Shown here piece by piece: positions 1-9,894 of a DNA stretch of 64,000 nucleotides. The DNA is taken from contig JAPJBO010000204.1 in the NCBI GenBank assembly GCA_030068145.1, positions 1 to 64,000 on the forward strand, in the 5' to 3' direction. The notes beneath the pieces are model-generated. The model ran no database searches, was not told the DNA's origin, and saw only the letters and a program-made list of their open reading frames with translations. The position numbers were made by a program, and so were the translations under genes. Numbering within the stretch: the first letter of the stretch is position 1; every line of letters begins with the position of its first letter. The DNA is from Diplonema papillatum. Lineage: Eukaryota > Euglenozoa > Diplonemea > Diplonemida > Diplonemidae.

Positions 1-87
1 TTCATCGTGGGAATGCTAAGCGCGTAACGAACCACTCTCTAGGAAGGTGTTGGGCACCGGATTCAAAGGAATCAGACAACAAAAGTT
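1..87 (+). repeat. Split direct repeat A1
   Basis: Left A repeat of the YR element, identical to 4354-4440. Position 1 is the window edge, so it may begin further left. Confidence 0.85.
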
Positions 88-109
88 TGTTACGCAAGTT
101 AAAGAAAAC

Positions 110-1219
110 ATGGCAGCAAGCCCCTTCCGAAAGGCGACGACCACTGGATACACCACGTTCGCGGTGCCGGCGGATATCCGCAGTGCGTTCGAAGATGCGG
201 TAGGACCCGTCCTTCCTCGCCGCACCGTGAACCTGCCGGAGTTAGAGAGGTGGGCCGTGTTCTTCTTTGGGGGTGCCGGAGACGCCGTTGCGTTGGCGCG
301 CAAGGTTGCGTGCGAAGTTTTCGAGTTTGCGGCTGCCTCGGAGGGCTTAGGCTTCGTAGAGTCCTGGGAGCCTTGGAAGCTCATTGCTGTGCTGGCGGAG
401 GTCGGGGTCACGAACGGCCCATTGTTTCGACGCGTGATGAAGGCGAGTGGATGCTGGAAGGAAGGCGTGCCCGCGTGCCGCATGTGGGCCGAGGCGGAGC
501 GGAGGGACGCCGAGGCCGATCCCATTGAGCCGGTGGCGCCACCGGTTCTCCCTCCGCCCCCTGTTGCTGGGGCGTCCGTGGACGCGAGCGGGGGCCTAGC
601 CGCGTTGGTCAAGGACCTGTACGCAGTGGTGGAGCAGCAGAAGGCGGAGATCGCCTCGCTACACGGACGGCTTTCGGGGCTACCGGCGGCCAACCTGTCG
701 GCTGCTGCCTTTGAGGGGGCGGCAGCACATTACGCGCTGCCCGTGCGGTACAGTCTGAAGGATGTCCGCAGATGGGCGGATGTTGCGGCGTCCGACCCGC
801 ACGGGCTTGTTCGCGACCTGCATTCGGAGTACGTGGCTGGGTACGTCGGAGCCCCGGGGGGCGCGTTCTTGAAGGCGAGCTTCGAGAAGCTGAAGACGTG
901 GATCCTTGGGGTCGCAGCCGGGTCGGCGGGGTGGTCGGCCAACGAAGAGCTGGTCCGGCTGGGCAACGAGCTGTTGCTGGATGTCCGCCTCAACTACGGT
1001 TGGTGCGTGGAGAAGGTCCCGCGGTCCCGGATGCTACGGGAAATGGAAGCCGAGTCCGGCGACTTGGTCGAGCGGTTGATGGCGAAGGTCAAAGGGGACC
1101 TGGAGAAGGAGAAGAACAGGACGCCAAAGTGGAACGCGACGCCTGCTTGGAAGAAAGGCAAAGGCGGAAAAGGGGGCAAGTCTTGGTATGGTCAGGGAAA
1201 CGGTTACGGGGGGAAGTGA
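110..1219 (+). CDS. Gag-like protein of the YR retrotransposon
   Basis: First open frame of the YR element, read here from the first ATG, just after repeat A1 (about 369 residues). The middle has a short helical stretch with heptad-like spacing (VKDLYAVVEQQKAEIASLHG). The C-terminus is rich in Lys, Gly and aromatic residues (KKGKGGKGGKSWYGQGNGYG), as expected of a nucleic-acid-binding tail. No zinc knuckle is visible. The gag-like call rests on position and tail composition, since Gag proteins of this group are poorly conserved. GC-rich codon use matches the two frames that follow. Confidence 0.65.
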   Translation: MAASPFRKATTTGYTTFAVPADIRSAFEDAVGPVLPRRTVNLPELERWAVFFFGGAGDAVALARKVACEVFEFAAASEGLGFVESWEPWKLIAVLAEVGVTNGPLFRRVMKASGCWKEGVPACRMWAEAERRDAEADPIEPVAPPVLPPPPVAGASVDASGGLAALVKDLYAVVEQQKAEIASLHGRLSGLPAANLSAAAFEGAAAHYALPVRYSLKDVRRWADVAASDPHGLVRDLHSEYVAGYVGAPGGAFLKASFEKLKTWILGVAAGSAGWSANEELVRLGNELLLDVRLNYGWCVEKVPRSRMLREMEAESGDLVERLMAKVKGDLEKEKNRTPKWNATPAWKKGKGGKGGKSWYGQGNGYGGK

Positions 1220-1318
1220 CTGGCGTTCCCCCGGCAAGTAAGCGGGGCTACCCCTGCACGGCCAGTTATTCTTCCTCCCCCTCTTTTAAGCAATCCTCCC
1301 ACCCCCGCGGCAGTCACG

Positions 1319-2521
1319 GTGCCGCCGGCCCCTCCCCTCACCAACCACAGACTTCCTCTCGAAGTGGAGACCGAGAGGGTTTTGGCGGCCGTTCGGCGCG
1401 CCCTAGACGCGGACCATCTTCTCCCGAGCGACCGGTCCGATCAGAACCCGACCACCGGCCTTTCACGCGAGAGCGGGAGAACCAACTCTTCGCAGTTTCC
1501 CGCATCCTCGCTCGGGGTAGCAGACGTGCTGAAACCGTCGGCGCGCGCAGCCTCAGTCATCGGGCAGGCGATCCACGAGTTGGTGGCGTCGAAGACGGGC
1601 GTGGGGATTTCCCGGGCTCTTGCGGCGAGACACAAGGAGAATGGGGTGTCGGTGGCGGAGGCGCACCGCCGTTTGCAGCAGGCAGTTGGTCGGGCATGGG
1701 CGAGTTCTACGGTGGACGACCGGCGCAATATGTGGCGCCGGTTCCAGGCGTGGGCCAGTGGGCGTGGACTGGGCCTCAACCCGGATGTGGCTGTGCTTTT
1801 TGTTGTGGCAACGTCAGTGGAACCCCAGGGGATGTTGGGGTATTCCCGCCTCCTTTCGGCAGTTTTTGGCCATATGGGGGTGGACAGCAAGCCGTTGAAG
1901 GTGCTGGCGTCGGTGCTTCGTGGGGATGGGGCGTCTATCCCCCTGTCCCAGGCGGAGGGTATCCCGAGGGAGACGCTGATTTCGTGGGCGAGGCGGCAGG
2001 TGCCGCACCTGCGTTTGGCAGCGTTCGTGGCGTGGAAGACGGCGTCGCGCTGGGCGGAGGTGAGACTGTTGACGCGCCCGTGTTTTGTGCTGGTGAGCAC
2101 CACGGAGGTGATCATCGACTGGGGAACGCTTCCGAAGGGGCGTTCCAGAAACCCGTATTGTCTGAGCAAAACAGCAGTGATTCGCGGGGCGTTGACGGAG
2201 GAGATCGCGGCGTTGGTACGTGGCGCGGGGAATTTCAGCCCGCTGACGCCGGTGACAACGTCGCAGCTCGACGGGATGTGGGCGCGCGAACCGCGGATGT
2301 GCCGGTACTCGGCACACAGTATCAAACGAGGGGCGGTCGACCACCTCGTGTGCGCGAAAGCGGCGGGAGCTCCGTTTCCCGAGCACCTGATTTCGCGCTT
2401 GGCGAAACACACCACCGACAACGTCGACCCGACGTTGGCGCAAATGACGGTGCGGTACACATCGGATGTGGTGGCACTGGCGCGCGTGTTGAGGACGGCG
2501 GAGGTGACCGAACACCTGTGA
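1319..2521 (+). CDS. Tyrosine recombinase of the YR retrotransposon
   Basis: This frame carries the marks of a tyrosine recombinase/integrase, the enzyme that in DIRS, Ngaro and VIPER elements integrates a circular DNA copy without a DDE integrase. An N-terminal helical part (about residues 100-180) resembles a SAM-like core-binding domain. The catalytic half shows the first Arg box (KTASRWAEVRLL), the HxxR box (YSAHSIKRGAVDHL) and a C-terminal Tyr in VRYTSD. There is no ATG near the start of the frame, so expression may depend on the preceding gag-like frame, as in related families. It lies upstream of the reverse transcriptase frame, which it directly adjoins. Confidence 0.85.
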   Translation: MPPAPPLTNHRLPLEVETERVLAAVRRALDADHLLPSDRSDQNPTTGLSRESGRTNSSQFPASSLGVADVLKPSARAASVIGQAIHELVASKTGVGISRALAARHKENGVSVAEAHRRLQQAVGRAWASSTVDDRRNMWRRFQAWASGRGLGLNPDVAVLFVVATSVEPQGMLGYSRLLSAVFGHMGVDSKPLKVLASVLRGDGASIPLSQAEGIPRETLISWARRQVPHLRLAAFVAWKTASRWAEVRLLTRPCFVLVSTTEVIIDWGTLPKGRSRNPYCLSKTAVIRGALTEEIAALVRGAGNFSPLTPVTTSQLDGMWAREPRMCRYSAHSIKRGAVDHLVCAKAAGAPFPEHLISRLAKHTTDNVDPTLAQMTVRYTSDVVALARVLRTAEVTEHL

Positions 2522-2559
2522 AGGGCCGGAAGCGGGGCCACGATGATCCGAGACGGTTC

Positions 2560-4200
2560 ATGCGGCAGCACCACTCGGTGTTCAAGCGCGGCAAACAGAC
2601 GCGCCTACCAAAGACGGAGGACGAGAAGGCTTCGCCGTTGCACGTCGACAACGTGCGACCCATGAACGTGGGGCTGTTGCGTGGGCGTATGAGCGAGACG
2701 ACGCGGGCCAGGTTCGATGAGACGTGGCGGCGGACGTTCGATGTGGCGAAATTGCGGCCGTCTTCTTCTCGACGGGTTTCGCGGCTGCAAGCGAAGCATG
2801 CGGAGGAGCTGGAGTTGAACGGCATTGCGCAACGGGCTAGCGGCCCGGGTAGGTCGGTCAACGTCCCCTTCACTGTGGTGGAGGAAAAGGAAGGCGCTCT
2901 GCGCCAACGTTTTATTTTGTGGACGCACGAGGCGAACGACGCGATCGAGGCGGATGGCTACGAGGCCCAGGTACCGCTGAAGCACGTCAGCACGTACCTC
3001 GACGCGGTGCACGCGGAGTGTGGCTCGACACGCGACCTCCGCTGCGGTTTTTACGGCGTAGAAGTTCCGCGGGGGGCACGGGATGCCTTTCGCTTCCAGG
3101 ACGACGCAGGCGATTGGTGGGAACTCACCCGCCTGCCGATGGGCCACACGTGTGCACCGGAATTGATGCACACGTTGACTTCGACGATCGCCGGGCACCC
3201 CGATTTCGTTAAGACGGCGCATGCGGTGTCAGCGGCTGTGACGGTGCACACGTGGGTCGACAACGTGCGTTACGCGGGGTCCCGGAAAGACGTGCTCGAG
3301 GCGTCCCGCAAGGTCGACGAATTGGCAGCGCGTTCGAAGGTTACGTGGAAGGACGCCGACACGAGAACCGCCAGCACCCGGTACGAGTTTATCGGGGTGG
3401 ACTGGGACCACCAGAGCGGGAAGGTCGGCATTTCGGCAAGGTTGTCGAAGAAATTGGCACGGGATCTGGTAGAGGTGCGCAAGGGTGCGATGTCCGCGTC
3501 CGGTCTGGAGACGCTGGGTGGTCGGTTGCTGCACGCGTCGGCCATCGTGGGTGTTTTCGTCGGCGAGTTCTACTTCGCCTTGAAGTTTCTTCGCCGGTTG
3601 ACGAATGCGCTGAACCGGGGCGAGAAGGCCGTCGACCAGACGGTTCGCCTCTCGGGTAGTGTGCAGCGGCTACTCGACGGCTGGGTTCGCGCGGTGTTGG
3701 AGAAGCGAAGAATGCCAGTGGCGGCCCGGGTGCCGTCGCTCACCGTGTTTGTGGACGCAAGTCTCGAGGGATGGGGCGGCGTGCTGGTTGACGTCGCCAC
3801 CAACGCGATCGAAGTTCTGGGCTCGCGGTGGTCCAGGAAAGAAAAGGGCCTTCACATCAACGAGCTGGAGGCCCTTGCATTTGAACTTTGTGTGTCGGCA
3901 GTGCCTGACAAGTACGCGGGCGGCACGGTCACCGTCGTGGTCGACAACACGACGGTGCAGGGTGTTGCTCGGAAAGGGGCATGTCTGCGATCGCAGACTT
4001 TGAACGATGCCGTGGTGAACGGGCTCACACGCCTGCGCCACATGAACATTTCCTTATCTGTGCGCTGGGTAAAAAGCGCCGGGAATCCTGCTGACCTTCC
4101 GTCACGGGTTCCGTTATCGGCAATTTCCGATAAGAATGTGGCCGACATGGCACTTGCAGTTAGGCAGTTCCTGACTGGCGATATGGGTTTGGTGGTGTGA
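2560..4200 (+). CDS. Reverse transcriptase-RNase H of the YR retrotransposon
   Basis: The third open frame copies element RNA into DNA. Read from the ATG at 2560 it is about 546 residues. The polymerase part has the primer-grip region LTRLPMGHTCAPELMHTL and a variant catalytic box WVDNVRYAG in place of the usual YxDD. The RNase H part shows FVDASLEGWGG, HINELEALAFEL, VVDNTTVQGVARK and NPADLPSR, which hold the acidic catalytic residues. The stop codon lies inside repeat B1. No protease or DDE integrase domain is present, consistent with a YR element. The frame has no interruptions. Confidence 0.85.
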   Translation: MRQHHSVFKRGKQTRLPKTEDEKASPLHVDNVRPMNVGLLRGRMSETTRARFDETWRRTFDVAKLRPSSSRRVSRLQAKHAEELELNGIAQRASGPGRSVNVPFTVVEEKEGALRQRFILWTHEANDAIEADGYEAQVPLKHVSTYLDAVHAECGSTRDLRCGFYGVEVPRGARDAFRFQDDAGDWWELTRLPMGHTCAPELMHTLTSTIAGHPDFVKTAHAVSAAVTVHTWVDNVRYAGSRKDVLEASRKVDELAARSKVTWKDADTRTASTRYEFIGVDWDHQSGKVGISARLSKKLARDLVEVRKGAMSASGLETLGGRLLHASAIVGVFVGEFYFALKFLRRLTNALNRGEKAVDQTVRLSGSVQRLLDGWVRAVLEKRRMPVAARVPSLTVFVDASLEGWGGVLVDVATNAIEVLGSRWSRKEKGLHINELEALAFELCVSAVPDKYAGGTVTVVVDNTTVQGVARKGACLRSQTLNDAVVNGLTRLRHMNISLSVRWVKSAGNPADLPSRVPLSAISDKNVADMALAVRQFLTGDMGLVV

Positions 4201-4347
4201 CCTCCTGGGCTAGCCTGTTTCTCTCACCATTCAGCGGCTATCTCGGGGGGTTACCCCATCGTAAGTGCAATTCGTTTAATTTTCTTCCTTTCGCGTTCAT
4301 TATCATTGAACTTATCACTGTCACCGAGTGAAGCGCACAAAGCATTC
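4197..4347 (+). repeat. Split direct repeat B1
   Basis: Identical to 4533-4683. It begins at the stop codon of the reverse transcriptase frame. Confidence 0.88.
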
Positions 4348-4353
4348 TGTCGA

Positions 4354-4440
4354 TTCATCGTGGGAATGCTAAGCGCGTAACGAACCACTCTCTAGGAAGG
4401 TGTTGGGCACCGGATTCAAAGGAATCAGACAACAAAAGTT
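4354..4440 (+). repeat. Split direct repeat A2
   Basis: Identical to 1-87. It lies between B1 and B2 with a 92-bp unique spacer before B2. Confidence 0.9.
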
Positions 4441-4532
4441 CCCACCCACCCACACCGGTTTGCTTGTCTTGTTTTTCGTGTCCGCGTTCAGCGCGAGGTC
4501 CAGGGGACCTGGGTTCCCGCCCTCCGTCCCCC

Positions 4533-4683
4533 GTGACCTCCTGGGCTAGCCTGTTTCTCTCACCATTCAGCGGCTATCTCGGGGGGTTACCCCATCGTAA
4601 GTGCAATTCGTTTAATTTTCTTCCTTTCGCGTTCATTATCATTGAACTTATCACTGTCACCGAGTGAAGCGCACAAAGCATTC
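4533..4683 (+). repeat. Split direct repeat B2, right end of element
   Basis: Identical to 4197-4347. The 27-bp minisatellite begins immediately after it. Confidence 0.88.
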
Positions 4684-5905
4684 CCTGCAGGAGGAGACCA
4701 GGTGTAGTTGCCTGCCGGAGGAGACCAGGTGTAGTTTCCTTCAGGAGGAGTCAACGTGACGTCTCCGGCAGGGGAAGAGGTGTAGTGGCCAGCAGGAGGA
4801 GTCCAGGTGTAGTTGCCTGCAGGAGGAGACCAGGTGTAGTTGCCTGCAGGAGGAGACCAGGTGTAGTTGCCTGCAGGAGGAGACCAGGTGTAGTTTCCTT
4901 CAGGTGGAGTCAACGTGACGTTTCCGGCAGGGGAAGAGGTGTAGTTGCCTGCAGGAGGAGACCAGGTGTAGTTGCCTGCAGGAGGAGACCAGGTGTAGTT
5001 TCCTTCAGGTGGAGTCAACGTGACGTTTCCGGCAGGGGAAGAGGTGTAGTTGCCAGCAGGAGGAGTCCAGGTGTAGTTGCCTGCAGGAGGAGACCAGGTG
5101 TAGTTGCCTGCAGGAGGAGACCAGGTGTAGTTTCCTTCAGGTGGAGTCAACGTGACGTTTCCGGCAGGGGAAGAGGTGTAGTTGCCAGCAGGAGGAGTCC
5201 AGGTGTAGTTGCCTGCAGGAGGAGACCAGGTGTAGTTGCCTGCAGGAGGAGACCAGGTGTAGTTGCCTGCAGGAGGAGACCAGGTGTAGTTTCCTTCAGG
5301 TGGAGTCAACGTGACGTTTCCGGCAGGGGAAGAGGTGTAGTTGCCTGCAGGAGGAGACCAGGTGTAGTTGCCTGCAGGAGGAGACCAGGTGTAGTTTCCT
5401 TCAGGTGGAGTCAACGTGACGTTTCCGGCAGGGGAAGAGGTGTAGTTGCCAGCAGGAGGAGTCCAGGTGTAGTTGCCTGCAGGAGGAGACCAGGTGTAGT
5501 TGCCTGCAGGAGGAGACCAGGTGTAGTTTCCTTCAGGTGGAGTCAACGTGACGTTTCCGGTAGGGGGGGAGAGGTGTAGTTGCCTGCAGGAGGAGACCAG
5601 GTGTAGTTTCCTTCAGGTGGAGTCAACGTGACGTTTCCGGCAGGGGAAGAGGTGTAGTTGCCAGCAGGAGGAGTCCAGGTGTAGTTGCCTGCAGGAGGAG
5701 ACCAGGTGTAGTTGCCTGCAAGAGGAGTCCAGGTGTAGTTTCCTTCAGGTGGAGTCAACGTGACGTTTCCGGTAGGGGAAGAGGTGTAGTTGCCTGCAGG
5801 AGGAGACCAGGTGTAGTTGCCTGCAGGAGGAGACCTGCAGGAGGAGACCAGGTGTAGTTGCCTGCAGGAGGAGACCAGGTGTAGTTGCCTGCAGGAGGAG
5901 TCACC
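4684..5905 (-). repeat. 27-bp minisatellite, left array
   Basis: About 1.2 kb of tandem units. The basic 27-bp unit encodes NYTWSPPAG on the minus strand and is interspersed with longer units encoding NYTSSPAGNVTLTPPEG. Each unit carries an N-x-T glycosylation sequon. The array belongs to the decayed glycoprotein gene copy at 5755-6448, and the YR retrotransposon abuts its left end, so the original left limit is unknown. Unit order is irregular, with occasional length errors that shift the reading frame. Confidence 0.92.
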
Positions 5906-6448
5906 GTGTGGTTGTTCGGGGATGACGTAGGAGGTAGAGGGATGGATGCGTTAGCCACGGCGCACTTCCAGTGCCTCGGGCAAGTCTTTCGGCATTGTGA
6001 AACCCGTCTGCTTTTCCTGAAGCACGTTGTGCCCGGTTTGCAACACTGAGGCGAAGCCTTGCAGGATTCAGAGCCACGAAAGATTCTCGCGCAAGGGGCA
6101 TCAAACATGGGCGCCGTTGTCGATGAGTCCTCTGTCGACGGTTCATTCGTCAACTGTGGTTGGTAGGTATGCATTGGGGTGTCCGTGGCCAGATAAACGA
6201 AAGGACGGTTGCTTCGTTGCATTTTTGAATTTGGTCAAAATCTATCAAGTCGGAAGCTCTTCTGAGTCCAAATACATGGTTTTGGGGTTCGAGAGTGTGT
6301 GGGCGCCTTGGTCGAGAGGTTAGTGGCCTCAGTGAAAGCTGAGGGAATGCTGGGACGAGTGGAAGCCAAAAGTAGTCCGGCTACTACATACCGAGGAACC
6401 TGCATCGCCGACTAATACAGCAAGCGTTACAAAGAGAACGGACCGCAT
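5755..6448 (-). pseudogene. Decayed copy of the Cys-rich, sequon-repeat secreted protein gene
   Basis: Duplicate of the gene at 13899-15237. Exon 1 (6392-6448) encodes a signal peptide, MRSVLFVTLAVLVGDAGSS, followed by a GTATGT donor. Exon 2 would start at 6189, but the acceptor AG of the sister copy is TG here. The first eight-cysteine module is absent. The second is kept (PCARIFRGSESCKASPQCCK onward) with the Ser/Thr/Pro linker and the start of the NYTWSPPAG repeats. The frame then slips within the array and ends at 5755. The lost acceptor and lost module argue for a pseudogene, although use of another acceptor cannot be excluded. Confidence 0.65.
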
Positions 6449-6540
6449 TATTTAGAGATTCTTAAGAATACCTGTTGCGTGGGGAGTTCGGAGTATCATG
6501 AAACAGATAACTGGCATGTGTCCGTCCTTGGTAACGAGCG
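5890..6540 (+). repeat. Segmental duplication, left copy (partner 14445-15320)
   Basis: This segment and 14445-15320 share the second Cys-rich module, intron, signal-peptide exon and upstream sequence, in the same orientation. The left copy lacks roughly 200 bp that hold the first Cys-rich module. Similarity fades beyond 6540, near the shared GTCCGTCCTT motif. Confidence 0.85.
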
Positions 6541-9500
6541 TGATCGGTTTTTTGACCGTGCGAGGAGAGGTAGGTGTTAAGGCCGGTCTATTCCGACAAA
6601 GATACGGGGTGCTCGCAGACGAACTTCCATTTCTACTGCAGGTTTGTCCCGCTGGTTCATATTGCAACTGGGACGTTGGTCTCTGAGTGGAACGAGGTGA
6701 GCTCGTCCGTGCTCCGAGAGCACAGACAAGTCTCTGTGGGTCAATACGGGCAAGCTTGGGGCTTGGCTAAATGATAGAGTCTGAATACCGAGGCTGTGGA
6801 CGGGGACTGGCCAATCGGCGTTTGAGCACAGAACCTTGCGGAGAACGCAGCCACGAGTTCTGCGCGTCGACTCTTTATTCTTCCGAACGTGGCGCGAAGA
6901 CGCGGTCACGTCTACTCGTCTCGGTATGGAGCACAGATCTCCTCCTTCCATGTGCACACCGTCTCTCACCAGTGTTGTGGATACTGTGGATCAGAACCCG
7001 AAGTCAGTCAGGGCAGGTGGGCTTCTTCAGCCCAAAACGGGGCATGCACTTTATTCGCGCACTTGAAGCAAACACAAGAAGAGGGGGGCTTAAGGTCAAG
7101 TACGGCAACGAGAACGGAAGTGGCCATCCAGCAGGGTTCTATGTTCCAAACGACTCCGAAGTGTCCGGAGCTTTGTGCATGGGGATCAGATCCTCTCGCG
7201 ACATCCTGTTCGAACAGGGTACTGCGCAAACAAAAAGAGTGTTTCGGATTTTGCTTTCAGGATCGGTGTTTTGGTCGATCTCCAGATTGCGTGACACACA
7301 TGAGTAGTAGGCAGGCGCTGGGACAGAACTCGGACAGTCAGGGGGGTTGGAATAAAAGACGTCTGTCTGGAGGCGCAAAAATGGGAGGAAGAAGGAGCGC
7401 GCAGAAAGATGGGTGCAAGTCAAGACGAAAAACAGTCGTTGCTTGAAGACATTGACTGCGTTGCATGACCTTCCAGTACTCCCGTCTCGGTAGCTGCGGG
7501 GCCTCAGGCCGAAACTATCAATACCTGCGATAGACGACTGCACTTGTGACGCCACGGGTCGAGTCGGGGCGTCGGACAGGAGACGTCGGGGGTGGTGCTT
7601 TAATGACGCCGTGTGGAATGCTTGATGAGAACTTGACTCGAATGCTATCGTAGGACTCGCTAAATCGGTTGGCTCGCACTTGCTGGAACTTTTATTGAGC
7701 TCGCTACCGGGGCCCCTTCAATGTTTGCCAGGAGGACTGAAGCGAGCATTGCGCCCTTTTACTGGTCCTTGTAATTAATCGCGCTATCGTGACAGATGGC
7801 AGATGTCTGACCGATCGACTATCAAAGGTAAGAATGTCGCCCTGGCAGCACATTGGCGCTTTCTTTTGTTCGTGCTCACAAGCGGAACTCACCTGATTTG
7901 GTCAGTTTCACGTAGTGCCAACTACTAAGTTTTAGTAACAATAATTTGTTAACTCGAGTGGGACTGCGTTGTGTGTGCTTATTTCGACGGCGGCCAGGAA
8001 GATACAACTACAAGGTAGGTCTTTTTGTTGAGCCTACGCCTGCCACTAAAATCGGACTTTCTTGTGTTTCGTGCCAGCGGAACTCACCTGCTTTGGTAAG
8101 TTTCATGTAAATTTAGTACGCTGCCAACTGCTAATGTTTAGTAACAACAATGCATTGTTAACACACGAAGAAAAGCTCATTGAAAAGACATGCGTAGGTT
8201 TGTTTGTTTGAAAACAGAGACGGAGAGAGAGCAGGGACCTATCCGGTCGATCCACTGACAAGAGATCAGGGAACACACACATTCGTTGTCGGTAACTTCC
8301 CCACAGGCTTCGAACGCGCGCAGCCGTACAAATACATCATAGCCCAAGGTGTTCCGTGATGTGCGGCTGAAAAGCAATTATATGAACCTCCAGCGGATAG
8401 CGATGGGCCTGATCAGCCGTCGTGTACAACGTGGGCGGCAGGCTATTCGACGCAGTTCAGGGAAGGACCGGCTCAGTGCAGGAGAGCCGGCTTCCCCTCG
8501 ACGACAACACACACAAGACCGGAGGGGAGGAAGGTACGTGGGAGGGTAGGTTTGGTGTTCGTGTCATTTCGACAGGTTCGCGTTCTTTGACTTAGAAGAG
8601 GACAGAAGGGGTTCAGTTGCGTGCGACCACCTTTCTTGAGCGGCGAGTCGGCACAACCCAATTTGAAGCGCCTGGTACTTTGTTGATTCTTGAAGTGCAG
8701 TTTTACCGAAGCGGGCTACATTGCCGACGGGGATTGTATACGTCTGCAAGTTCCTGGCGGCCTGTGATGACGAGGGCGCTGACCAGGTTCCAAGCCCTCT
8801 GCACAGCACGCCTACAACACGAGGATGCAGCCCTGCTCAGGTGGCAGTCCATAACACGGCCTCAGATCCCCCCAACAACCAAGGCCGCAGCAGCAACCTT
8901 CGCAAACAGGCGGGTGTCAACCATCTGCAGCACGGGGACTGAGATCGACCTTGCCGCACGACAGCAACACGCAAAGATGCAGCAGGTAGCATCCCAACAG
9001 GTGCCATCGGGGCAGCACCGTCGTCCCATTGTTCGAGCGCGGCGTAGTTGGCCAACGGCTTCACGGCGAAAGGGATGCATCCTCTGGCGGTTTTTGATTC
9101 AAGTGATAGTTTGCTTGAAGTGCCAACGCGTCAATCCCTCCTGGTGGCCGCAGCTTGTTGAGGGCCAGCATGGAGTAGGACCATTTTATTGAGTTCGCGC
9201 CCTGCCTTTTGCAAGGACAGTGCACTTTCAGCAAATCTCATAGAGAATAGCCATGGGGCAGCGAGGGAGAATCTGTAACAAGGGCATGCGTAGTCCTTGC
9301 CCTTCATCTGGAGTTGTCAAACCTTGCGGTCGAAACGTGATGAGTCTTTGTTCGTCACTAGGTAGAGAAGTGCGGAAGGGAGGAAGAGAGAGAGACGAGT
9401 TAGAGTGCAGGGACCACCTCTCTCCGGGGAGTATGTATCCGGTCGCCCCACTACTGTTCTGTACTACTACGGTGTAAGTCGTTATGTCGTAGGCGGGCTG

Positions 9501-9894
9501 CGAGCCGCGGCCTTGTCGAAGATGAAGACTGCACCGATGGTAGCGCAACCGGGGGGCAGGCGTGTTTTGACATGTTGCGTCGCGGCCTCTCCTCCTTTTC
9601 GCAATAGCCTGCGCGGCTAGCATCATGACGGAGAATCTCGGGACGAGGACCATAGTAGGCCGTAGAGCCTCGGGTTCCTCACGGTAGCCAGGAATCTACT
9701 CTGTTGTGCAGCCTGCATCCACCGCTAATCGTACACGGATCAGCTGCAGACTTCTACGTCACTGTTCGATATTTATCAAACACAGTCTTATCCTCTCACC
9801 TTGCGGACTCGAGTCCACGTCTTGCCTGCAGGAGGTCCGAATGGATGTTCACGTCAAGTTGCCCCGGACGAGTCACAACGAGTTTCCTTCACGG
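6449..9894. other. Intergenic region with short dispersed repeats
   Basis: No convincing gene. 7968-8080 is a diverged copy of the repeat family also seen at 18056, 27326 and 47456. The motif AGCGGAACTCACCTG occurs twice (about 7880 and 8085). 8740-8850 shares the stretch ACACGAGGATGCAGCCCTGC with 27655-27705 and, more weakly, 32695-32745. 9390-9460 is repeated at 35862-35915. A Cys-rich reading frame at 6889-7446 was considered and not called. Confidence 0.6.

Larger units (their letters stand above)
1..4683 (+). mobile_element. YR retrotransposon, Ngaro/VIPER-like, looks whole
   Basis: The element has the layout A1 - open frames - B1 - A2 - B2, the split direct repeats typical of Ngaro/VIPER-type tyrosine-recombinase retrotransposons. 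A1 (1-87) equals A2 (4354-4440), and B1 (4197-4347) equals B2 (4533-4683), base for base by eye. Between them lie a gag-like frame, a tyrosine recombinase and a reverse transcriptase-RNase H, all open. Identical repeats and open frames point to a very recent insertion. The right end abuts the 27-bp minisatellite. The left end may extend past the window edge. The recombinase precedes the reverse transcriptase, an order I recall for VIPER rather than classic Ngaro or DIRS. Confidence 0.88.

Noticed and set aside
772-2520. Upstream extension of the RT-RNase H frame through the gag and recombinase region
   Set aside because: That part is the out-of-frame reading of the gag-like and recombinase genes; the reverse transcriptase motifs start only after 2560.
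6889-7446. Cys-rich plus-strand frame
   Set aside because: The Cys spacing does not match the eight-cysteine modules, there is no signal peptide or splice context, and codon use is not like the host genes.
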